This document shows positions 56,221 to 64,000 of a stretch of 64,000 bases of DNA, one piece after another (position 1 is the first letter of the stretch; every line of letters starts with the position of its first letter). The notes beneath the pieces were generated by a model that saw only the letters and a program-made list of their open reading frames with translations, ran no database searches and had not been told where the DNA came from. Source of the stretch: Phytophthora sp. 'mugwort' (taxonomy: Eukaryota; Oomycota; Peronosporomycetes; Peronosporales; Peronosporaceae); NCBI GenBank assembly GCA_033558025.1, contig JAUCEF010000012.1:186001-250000 (forward strand), read 5' to 3'. Both the position numbers and the translations under genes were made by a program.

Positions 56221-56409
56221 GCTTGAGGCTGACGAGGAAGCAGAAGAAGAAGAAGAGCACGCGAAAGTTCTCGGGCTCAAAAAGGAAATGAATCGGCTGC
56301 GGAAACCAACCGCAGCAAAGTCGAGGTAATTCGACTTGAAGAGTGAAAGGCTGCGATTTCCTTTCACCCGCCCTGGATGGTCGGTAAACCGAACCTAAGT
56401 GGGGGAGGA

Positions 56410-56772
56410 TGTAAACGGGGTACATGAGGAGTTCAAGTCACTCTTCAGAGCAGGTGTACCCAAGACTAGTGATGTAGCTAAACATCACTATGACGTCGAC
56501 GGTGATGACGTCATGGATAGGTACCACATATATGGTACAAAGACTTCAGAGCCACTCAATAGGATAACATTTAGGGAACTTTATAGGTGACTAATAGTTA
56601 GTATGTAGACGCATTGAAAGGGGTCACCTATACATATATTCAGTCTTAAATTCTACCTAATTTTGGTAGCAGTCCCACAGGCCAGGGACTAGTGAACTGC
56701 CGGTCACTGAGCGTTTGTATACTCGCCGGAAGTCACACTTCCTGTGCGCAAGGTGTTGTGTGCCCCGTCACA
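56410..56772 (+). repeat. Gypsy 2 3' LTR
   Basis: Complete 363-base LTR directly after the polypurine tract; matches the split 5' LTR along its length. Confidence 0.93.
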
Positions 56773-57280
56773 AAACTACTGCCAATACCACCCCCACCCC
56801 CAATGTCGATGATCTTTGATCGTGCGATTGGGAAGTTCTTGTAGGATCAATTGGTGGTGTGGGTCGAAGAACCGTTTCATAACTGCCTTGGACACTGATA
56901 AGCAATTACCCATGGTTTAGTACGGGTTCGCGTCACCGCAGATTGGATGCCAAGAGTGCATCACCGTGGAGACAGCTTCGATGTTGGCGGGACGCGGGAC
57001 GTTGTCTACCATCTGGCCGCGGTGTTTCCGGAAGTAGGTGAGGAGATGACAGATGAAGTCCGCGGCCGCATAATGTGATCGTCAACCCAGTGGTAGTTAA
57101 AGAAGAAACCGGACGGTTTGCCAGGATTGGAGTGTGCCCGTGCACTAACGATATTGCACCATCAACCACATTGAACGCACCAGGTTACCCTGTCCACCCA
57201 AAAGGCGCTTCGAGCTCGATCATCAGAGCATTGTCGGCTTCAAATGTTTCCGGACATCTAATGCTCGGCGAACGGATAGG
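56773..57280. other. Unassigned, possible decayed coding sequence
   Basis: A plus frame at 57075-57290 and minus frames with FICHLLTYFRKHRGQMVDNV near 56995-57060 and HSWHPICGDANPY near 56935-56975 look coding-like. I do not recognise a family. Confidence 0.3.
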
Positions 57281-57400
57281 AACTGTATAGCAGGCGAAAG
57301 TGGCTCCATAGCACGGGACTAAAGCTGTATAGCATGCAAATATGGCTGTATAGCATGTGATCATTGTTGTATAGCTGCTGATAACAATTGATGTATACTA
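57281..57400. repeat. Left half of a GCTGTATAGC-type repeat array
   Basis: The motif CTGTATAGC or close variants recurs at about 57283, 57308, 57328, 57348, 57369 and 57393, spaced 20-25 bases. The array continues on the far side of the pogo element at 59556-59740. Confidence 0.7.
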
Positions 57401-57780
57401 TGTAATGATGGTTGTAAGGGAATGGCCAATAAAGGGCCGTTTGCCAAACCCTTATTTCTATAAATCATATCTCAGGATCCTCTTGCTTGGGTGATGAAAT
57501 GATACAGGTCTGAAACCCCAATGTCATCAGGAATTTACAGTCAATTTTTTAAGACAGTCCAATCAGGAATGGTGTGACAAGGGCCTCACAAAGATGAAGC
57601 TCATTCTCGTATAATTGTCAATAGAAGGCCGAGGTTTGTGTTGTTGTTTGTATGAGTGAAACCAGTCTGGGCGAGAGCAAAGGCGTACTTGCTCAGCTTA
57701 TATTTTGCTTTCGCATAAAACCAACCAGTGTATAAAATACGAGAGATAAAGCCATAAATGTGAGCGCTATACGATTTGAG

Positions 57781-57888
57781 AGTGCTGACAGCTCAAGTCG
57801 TTAACGCGGCGGGCTTATTGAGGGTCCTTCGGGGGACAGGGTTATCGCGGGTTCGAGTCCGCTCGATGGCGTTAATGCTTCGCATTAA
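57781..57888 (+). repeat. tRNA-like sequence (Ser/Leu type), possible SINE head
   Basis: A T-arm-like GCGGGTTCGAGTCCGC at 57847-57862 includes a perfect B-box (GGTTCGAGTCC). A-box-like AGCTCAAGTCGTTAACGC precedes it at about 57790, and a long variable arm GGGTCCTTCGGGGGAC lies between. The acceptor stem does not close well and it sits inside a transposon, so a tRNA pseudogene or SINE fragment is more likely than a working tRNA. A small hairpin TTAATGC-TTC-GCATTAA follows at 57872-57888. Confidence 0.55.
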
Positions 57889-57972
57889 ATGGTAACTCTT
57901 GTTATCTATTCAGTTTCCAAAAACCCTTACTAACATCACTATTTGCTTTAGAGCAGGACTGATACAGCAATA

Positions 57973-59370
57973 TCAGATGGCTGTGCTCCAGCAGAGCTCT
58001 CCTTCTTCTCTGCTGCCTTTGAAGCGTTTTGGGGCCTTCGCAGTCGCAGCTTCTTCCAGCTTCGCATGGGTCAGTAGATGTCCACCCAAACTTACCGCTT
58101 GCGTTTCGGCGCCTTTCTCGGCTGCACTGGTAAGGTCAAGATCTCTTTCTCGATAGTCGGCTTGGCTTGTAGCCACATGGCAAGATTCACGTGACGTGGG
58201 GCACCGTTCCTCTTGTAGCCGTGGAGGTGGTTGTTCACGTTCACCAGCGAAGACAGGGAAATCCCGAGCGCACGAAAACCAATCTTGATGTTACGACCAA
58301 TGTTGATGCTTGTCCACGCCATCCCTGCGAGCTGTATTGCAGTATGTTTCTCGATTGATTAACATACGTTAGCGTCTTCCTCCACTACTGGCCGATAAGG
58401 TTACAAAGCTTGTCCTTTAGCGTTGCAAACACAGCCACATACAGTGGCTGTGGCAAGTGCGTGACGCTTGGTGGCAGCAAAACGAGCATAATGCCTAAGC
58501 TGTCCGCGGTGGGAAGCACGGACAGCGAGTAGTGGGATCCACATCCATCAAGCACCAGGAGAAGAGGATGCTTTACGCTTCTTGGCACTGAAGAATAAAA
58601 ATGCAGCCACCGCTCAAACATGTAGGTATTGATAAACCCACTAGGCGACGTAGTTATGCCCCCCCCCCCAGGGATATCACACCCCTTTAAAATGTTCCAT
58701 GCAACCGTCTTACCGGGTAGGATAAATACAGGAGGCACCATGAAACCTGCACTACCTCCACATGCGACAATGGTCAGGTGGAAGTTGACAGAGGGGTCCG
58801 TGCACCAAATGTTGCTCGAGCCGTGGACAGGTACCACCTTCTTTTTGCTGTTCTTATTTGTCTGGAACGCTATTTCATCCATATTAAACACTCTTGAGCT
58901 GTCCAAGCCTAACTCAATCACTTGTCTAACAAGCTATAAAACGGAGTAGTCAGGTCAGTATTAGAAGCACTGTTACGCTTCATCGTGAGCGACAGTGCCG
59001 TCCTGGTTGACAGCGTCGGGTGTCTATTGAGAAAACGACGGTACCAACTGTCTACAACGCTTTCACCACTCACAAGCAGTGCCACTTCCTTAACCTTCCG
59101 CATAATTTGCCCTCGGTCGGCTGGGAACCCCGCAATCTGACGCCCGACAATCCACTCGTACAAATATCGCCCGGTCTCCTCTGGAAGGCGGGTTGTCGGA
59201 CCTCGTCCGGTCGGCTCGAGCGAGCTTCCATTCTTGGCTGCCGTTACCCACTCACGAATCGTCCTCTCGGAAATTCCAAGGGAAGCTGCAATAGCAGGAA
59301 CACGTACCCCACCTTGAACTCGTGGCACCGCATCCTTCCTCTTCTTCTCGATATTTAGGCATTAGTGCCG
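57973..59370 (-). pseudogene. pogo/Tigger (DDE_1) transposase, nearly intact
   Basis: HTH: VPAIAASLGISERTIREWVT near 59240-59300, then ADRGQIMRKVKEVALLVSGE and WYRRFLNRHPTLSTRTALSL. A one-base shift near 58925 leads to SSRVFNMDEIAFQTNKNSKK (first Asp). FMVPPVFILPGKT, LLLVLDGCGSHYSLSVLP (second Asp) and PPSVTHLPQPLYVAVFATLK follow, where the usual third Asp (QPLDV) is Tyr. The tail at 57973-58322 includes INIGRNIKIGFRALGISLSS and a Lys/Arg-rich end. The start codon frame is also shifted near 59350. The replaced acidic residue and two shifts make it inactive. Confidence 0.88.
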
Positions 59371-59555
59371 CTGTCTTAAAGGAATGGCTCCAAACAATCG
59401 GACCAAGCCTATAAAGCGTCGAAGATTTTTGACTCATTCAAGTTTTGTCCAGTTAGGAGCTCAAGCTTACTCAAAATCGATCATATTGGCTATATTTCGT
59501 GCGGCCGTTTACTGGTCGACGGCCCTTTATTGGTCATTCCCCTTATCGCTTGTGC

Positions 59556-59740
59556 AGGTGGCTGTACAGCTTTTGGATTTTGGCTAGAGTGCAAGAGCAT
59601 GTGACGTGCTCGTGTCTGTGTAGCCGTGAGCTGCGTCCGTATACTCGTGTATATCGGCTGCCTCGTGACCGCGGGCTGTATAGCCGCGCTGGAATCACTT
59701 AGCTGTATAGCTGCTAACCTGATGTGGCTGTACAGATGGA
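59556..59740. repeat. Right half of the GCTGTATAGC-type repeat array
   Basis: Variants GCTGTACAGC, CTGTGTAGCC, GCTGTATAGCC, GCTGTATAGCTG and GCTGTACAGATG recur between 59563 and 59735 with 20-30-base spacing, more decayed than the left half. Confidence 0.65.
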
Positions 59741-60440
59741 GGACGCGCAGGACCAAATGTCGGTCGAGAAATCGTTTGACAGTTGTCCCGGATTCCGCGT
59801 TAGATCTTAACCAATATTGCCTGTGACGACAAAAATTTCGGGCTCATTTACTTCTTTTGCCGAGCGACGAGCGGCCATTTTACCCATCCCACCCACTTCG
59901 CCTCCCGGCGGGTTTATGCGGTGAACTCCGTTTCAGCTACTTGACTCTCTTGGAATAAGGAGATAACATCTTCCCTATTATCTTCCTATGTGGATTATAT
60001 ATCCGAAATGAGGCAGAGTCAGCGTCACCACGGCGACCGCTGTTTCTTCCTTAGTTTCGCGGTACGTGACTACGTCCCCGTCCGTACCCATACGTCTCAT
60101 CACCGACCCGCATACGCGGCGAGGGACCTCATCGCGCCAGGCGTGACCACTCTGTAGGAATGAAGCCGCCAAGTTTAAAACGCCTACCACCTCCGCCAGC
60201 TATTCGCGACCCTGTTAGTGTGCGCTCAGGTAGCGCACGGCCGAAGGCTATGGGACTAAACTGTCGAGAGACTTCGCTATTAAGTATCACACCTGGAAAA
60301 TCGGCCACAGGAGGATATGATTAATTATCATTCGCTGAAGAGCCTGTATGATTTTGCTACAAGCTAGCAGGTAAGCCGATTTTCCTCTGCCGCAGCTTCA
60401 TGAGTTTCCGGCGTTGGTACTGACCTCGCTGATGCAAACA
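59741..60440. other. Spacer, no recognised gene
   Basis: A short minus frame at 59978-60190 is unassigned. The right part may be internal Helitron sequence upstream of the helicase. Confidence 0.35.
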
Positions 60441-60449
60441 ACATCCCCC

Positions 60450-61990
60450 ACAGCGACATGAAGGACTACGACCACTCTATGCTTCAAGACATCGTCGACC
60501 GAGAAGATTACTGAGCGTATGCCAACAGGCGGTGTCTAGAAGCAAGTCGTGGAAGCTGTTGATAATCCCAGGTTGGCAGTAAGATTTCTTCATTGATGGG
60601 TCCGGTGGAACTGGAAAGTCTACACTGCTCAGGCACATATTTGCAAAAGTGCGTATGTCCGGGAAAATTGCCATTGCGGTGGCTTCGAGTGGAATTGCGT
60701 GTTGCTCCTGAGGGTTGTCGCACAGCACACTACATTTCAAGATCCCCTCGAAGTTGGACGAAAACTCGACATGCTTAATTTGTAAACGGTCCCACTTAAA
60801 AGAATTAATCAAGCTGGCCAGTTGTCCATCTAGGGCAAATCTCCAATGGCGATCGATCACTGCGGACGTACTTGACAGCGAGGACGAGCAGTTCAGTGGA
60901 AAAGAATTGGACCTCTCGGTGATATCAGCCAAATTCTTCCTGTGGTTATTGGAGCCCCCCCACACACCCTCCACCACCACAAACCGTCGACGCTTGCCTA
61001 ATGTCTTCGGTCCTTTGACCGCATTCCGTTAGATCCATCTAACGGAGAACATGCACGAACCCATTCTCCGAATTTTCGCTTCGAGTCGGAGAAGGGAGAC
61101 GCGCGGTCAATCCGTCGCTTAACCACGATTGCATCAAGAATCCGATCGATCTTCTGATCGACAATCTGCAGGACGTGGCAACCAAGGAGGATAAAGATAT
61201 CCGGTCTGGGGTCATCCCCAAGGCGTTAAGGCTGGCCATCGATAAGATACTCGGACATCAACACCCCGACACTAGCATCGACGCGTACTTCGCCAACCGC
61301 ACGATTACAACGACAACCAACACAATGGTGCACCGTATCAACGAAGCAGCGGTGCAACGACTTAAAGGTGTTTCGCAGGAGTATCTGCCCAACGATTTAT
61401 AAGACGACGATGCAAACTTCGTTCAGCCGGAGGCGTTACAACCGTCAATATCAACGGAGTCCTTGCGCACAAATCCACTCTGAAATAGGGCGCTCCCATC
61501 ATAATGATGAGGGACCAGGACCCTAATCTTGGACTGTGCAATGGGACGCGTATTCGTATCGTCGAGCGCAAGACCCACGTTACCCATGCGACCGTCCTGA
61601 CAGGCGAGCATCAAGGCCGGTATGTCCATCCGGCGGATTGTGTTCATCACGGACGGGGAGGCGCGCGATCTCCGTTTCGTCTGCGATGCAAGCAGTTTCC
61701 GTGCAGCCAGACTTCACTATGACGATGATCAATAACGCACAATGGCAGGCTCTGTATAATTTAGGACTTATCCTGACAACTTCTTGCTTCTCACTCGAAC
61801 AACTCTATATGACGTTATCAAGAGAGCCAGCACGATCAAAGACTCAAAGTGCGCATCGAGGATCCGGAGCTGGAGGGAATGACGGAGCTTACACGTCAAT
61901 TTATAGTCTACGGACAGATATTCGACTGAATGGGAGAGGTACACTCTGTATATATATTTGTTACCAATACATACATACGCTACACTTATA
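60450..61990 (+). pseudogene. Helitron Pif1-like helicase, decayed
   Basis: MKDYDHSMLQDIVDREDY near 60460-60510, then FIDGSGGTGKSTLLRHIFAK near 60587-60650 with the Walker A motif GGTGKS. After a shift come LDENSTCLICKRSHLKELIK near 60757-60813 and, further on, YFANRTITTTTNTMVHRINE near 61290-61345. NGTRIRIVERKTHVTHATVL near 61541-61600 belongs to the C-terminal part typical of Helitron helicases. The helicase middle is replaced by other sequence and there are many stops. The HUH Rep domain is not seen. Role in intact elements: rolling-circle transposition. Confidence 0.82.
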
Positions 61991-62117
61991 AAGGTTATCT
62001 TTTAAATATCGAAGCGTGACCAATCTCCGCCGAGCGAAGCGAAGGTGGGGGATATGCGCTGAAGTAAAACAAACTGGAACAGCAAGCGCAACAAGTTGGG
62101 ATCCAGCACACCATCAC

Positions 62118-62146
62118 CGCCCGCAAAACGGGCGCCACTCGGCTAG
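62118..62146 (+). mobile_element. Helitron 3' terminus A
   Basis: Perfect 6-bp stem CGCCCG/CGGGCG (62118-62123 and 62129-62134), 8 bases, then CTAG at 62143-62146. This is the expected 3' end of the Helitron that carries the helicase at 60450-61990. The next base is A, not the usual T. Confidence 0.75.
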
Positions 62147-62439
62147 ACTTTTACCAATTGTAATCCTTGTAGTCCCCTAGCTATGTGTATGTCGGTCACG
62201 CTGTTGACTCGCCATCTGAACCTCCCTTTTAGCACGGGTTGGGTCGCCATTTATCCTATCGGCTCCCATTGTCTTTCAGACAATAAGAAGTATACCTGAA
62301 ATTGCAAGAATAGTCATATGTTTTAGTTAGGACCTCTTGCCATCTCCAAAATCCGTGGTGTAGTTACTTGCTGCCGAGCGCAGCGAGGCGGCCTCCCAAT
62401 AACTCAAACTGTTTATTGCTGCCATGCGAAGCGAAGGCA

Positions 62440-62800
62440 GCCACCCTATGCGTGCAGCGAGCTGGAACATCGAGCAGAAGGGGTTGGGACGAGTACGTGT
62501 AGTACAGCGGAGCAGAACGTGTTTGGACCACAAAAGAAGTAGTGTAACAAGGTGAAACTCCCAGCAGAACGGGTTCGGACGTAGATATGTGCGGAACCAG
62601 TTGTGATCGTAAAAGGTGAGTGGTGCGAGCTGGAACAGCGGGCTGAACGGGTCGTGACACGACAGGAGTATTAAAGCGAGCAGAGTGGAACCGGGTAGCA
62701 TGGGCTAGGAGTAGAGAAGCGAGCTGTAACAGCGAGGGGAACGGGGTGGGACTCGTGGTCGGAGTAGTGCAACGATTTGGAATAGTAGGTGGAACGATGT
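62440..62800 (+). repeat. Decayed minisatellite upstream of Helitron end B
   Basis: Units resembling GCGAGCTGGAACAGCGAG followed by GAACGGGTTGGGAC recur at about 62456, 62627, 62678 and 62718 with variable length (about 45-65 bases). A unit also occurs before end A near 62069-62097, which links the two termini. Confidence 0.6.
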
Positions 62801-62825
62801 GGGACGCAGCACACCAGACGAGTGG

Positions 62826-62856
62826 CGCCGCCCGCTTTGCGGCGGCGCTCGGCTAG
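62826..62856 (+). mobile_element. Helitron 3' terminus B
   Basis: 6-bp stem CGCCGC/GCGGCG (62826-62831 and 62839-62844), 8 bases, then CTAG at 62853-62856. The preceding CAGCACACCA block is shared with end A. A second, tandem 3' end of the same Helitron type, 710 bases downstream. Confidence 0.75.
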
Positions 62857-62979
62857 CCCTCAACACGAGGGAGCAACTTGTTGGTCTGTCGGCCTGTGTG
62901 TTAGAATCTCAGCAGTCCATTTTTACTTCGCGTCACGTTTTCTAATCTAAGCCAAACCATTGGACACAAAGCTACAGAT

Positions 62980-63180
62980 GGCGGCGCCACCTTCATGTTT
63001 AGCGGGACCGGAGGGCCCGCCCATCGTACCGAATTCAAAGGCGTTGGTAGCTCACTTAGTATCCTAACACGGCAAATTGTGCAGCGAGCCCTTGCGAGCG
63101 GATCGGAGGGCTTGCTGCCCGAACGAAGCATAGGTATCATTTATCTGTAATGGAGCGAGCTCTTGAGCATTTTCACACCG
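62980..63180 (+). repeat. Repeat shared in inverse orientation with 8830-9080
   Basis: The reverse complement matches the sequence beside the Helitron end at 8.8 kb (for example GCTCAAGAGCTCGCTCCA and GGATACTAAGTGAGCTACC). Non-autonomous Helitron-associated sequence is the best reading. Confidence 0.65.
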
Positions 63181-64000
63181 CCGCGTATCGGCTGCGCATG
63201 ACCGATATGTTGACCTCGTCCGGCAACTTGAGCAGTCGTAGCAGTGTGGGTACGGTGTGTTTCTCTAAAGCCTTTTTGGATGAAGACGTTGAGGTCAACA
63301 GCAGCGGTTTTGTCGGATCCATCGAATCGGGTTTCTCGCTAATTTGGCGGGGAACACTTGGTCCAGCGGTGACGCGACTGTTGCTAACGTTTGCTCTGGC
63401 AAGCATGTGAGTACAATCACGCATGCTCACGGAACCGGAAGTCCACACCAACGATTTGCCACCGATTACGAGGAATCTCTACACGCTGAGCGCCCACAAG
63501 GTATCGTGAGCATATGTCCCGACTTTGTGCAGCCACCTATGTAGATTTTTGATTGTATGTTTGCTCGAGCCGAGTGCGGGAGAGCCGATTAAGGCCAGCT
63601 CAGCGGCTAGCTGTTGTGACAAATCTGAGGGGTACAGGCGAGTGGGAGCGTGTCCTCAGACGCTGCAGTAGTAACGATCACATCATGCCATGTTGCCGTA
63701 GCTCAAACCGTCTGAAACCTTTAGCACAAAATAATATATCATATTTCATAGTTTGGTCGATTTGGGGAGTTAGTATATTCAGTATTTATTGCACAATGTT
63801 TATTTTTTGCTGTATGTATCAAAATAGTCCACATTATATGCTTACATGTACAGATTATTGCCCCACAAAATATTTTGTTTCGATTACACTGGAGGACGTG
63901 ATGCATGGCATATCACCCCTTTGAACTTGGTAGATATTCCTGGAGCACACTCTGCCATTACGAACTCGATTCAAGGCGTCAGTACATGTATACTCTTCTT
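63181..64000. other. Right edge, no recognised gene
   Basis: A plus frame at 63150-63410 (86 codons, with FLDEDVEVNSSGFVGSIESG) reads like protein but is unassigned; a second frame at 63553-63924 is AT-rich and doubtful. Confidence 0.3.

Larger units (their letters stand above)
46250..56772 (+). mobile_element. Ty3/gypsy chromovirus-like retrotransposon 2
   Basis: Two LTRs: 5' copy 46250-46457 plus 48992-49142, split by a piggyBac element, and 3' copy 56410-56772. Internal order: gag, protease, reverse transcriptase, RNase H, integrase, chromodomain, antisense frames, polypurine tract (GTGGGGGAGGA at 56399-56409). LTRs begin TG and end CA. The 5 bases outside the LTRs (TAGCC and AAAAC or nearby) do not match, so the target duplication is lost or the ends recombined. 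Confidence 0.92.
57415..59545 (-). mobile_element. pogo/Tigger-type DNA transposon with TA duplication
   Basis: TA at 57415-57416 and 59544-59545. Terminal repeats AGGGAATGGCCAATAAAGGG (57417 on) and, as reverse complement of the right end, AGGGGAATGACCAATAAAGG. The match continues through GCCGT. 2.13 kb. Contains one transposase on the minus strand and a tRNA-like sequence near its left end. Confidence 0.9.

Noticed and set aside
46240..56780. Five-base target duplication around gypsy 2
   Set aside because: Bases outside the two LTRs do not match; no duplication can be claimed.
63890..63925. Possible START fragment (LEDVMHGISPL) at the right edge
   Set aside because: Only a few residues resemble the family and no neighbouring block supports it.
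1..64000. CRISPR arrays, bacterial operons, ribosomal RNA genes
   Set aside because: No direct-repeat/spacer pattern, Shine-Dalgarno-linked operons or rRNA-like sequence seen; introns and element types are eukaryotic.
1..64000. RXLR or Crinkler effector genes, often found in such repeat-rich oomycete regions
   Set aside because: No open frame with a signal peptide followed by RxLR-EER or the LFLAK motif was found.

Overview
The window looks like a repeat-rich stretch of an oomycete nuclear genome, most probably a Phytophthora-like peronosporalean. The basis is the mix of families. There are lineage-expanded START-plus-FYVE proteins, short GT-AG introns, and chromodomain Ty3/gypsy elements. 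There are also MULE, piggyBac, PIF-Harbinger, Tc1/mariner, pogo/Tigger, hAT and Helitron relics of the kind found in oomycete genomes. The species cannot be named from the sequence.

Host-gene content is small. One conserved island at 23.9-27.3 kb holds a START-FYVE gene directly downstream of a GH47 alpha-1,2-mannosidase gene, both on the minus strand. A second complete START-FYVE gene lies at 43.2-44.4 kb, a third runs off the left edge (1-635), and a decayed fourth copy lies at 1.9-2.4 kb. An intact short ORF at 23.1 kb keeps only a CENP-B/pogo-type DNA-binding domain.

Layout: 0-2.5 kb START family; 3.3-8.3 kb a minus-strand MULE transposase with SWIM finger, linker and Ulp1-like peptidase; 8.8-9.1 kb a Helitron end; 9.2-10.1 kb a DDE_1 relic; 10.1-16.5 kb a 5'-truncated gypsy element; 16.5-23 kb degenerate sequence with a MITE, a hAT relic and a third gypsy relic; 23.1-27.3 kb host island; 27.6-28.4 kb a LINE-like tail; 30.8-34.2 kb a two-ORF Harbinger; 34.8-35.8 kb a Tc1/mariner relic; 36.1-39.8 kb a virus-like element; 41-42.7 kb a pogo-like transposase; 43.2-44.4 kb START-FYVE; 46.2-56.8 kb a gypsy element whose 5' LTR is split by a piggyBac element; 57.4-59.5 kb a pogo/Tigger element with TA duplication; 60.4-62.9 kb Helitron helicase with two 3' termini.

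The most interesting object is the 3.7-kb unit at 36.07-39.78 kb. Long terminal inverted repeats flank four decayed genes: a GIY-YIG-like nuclease with a zinc-ribbon tail, a small DUF3820-like protein, a capsid-like protein of about 500 residues, and an adenain/Ulp1-like cysteine protease. A near-perfect 34-bp stem hairpin sits where two genes converge. Capsid plus maturation protease plus inverted repeats is the signature of the Polinton / Polinton-like virus / virophage world, so I read this as a miniature or internally deleted endogenous virus of that kind. All coding parts carry frameshifts or stops, so this copy is dead.
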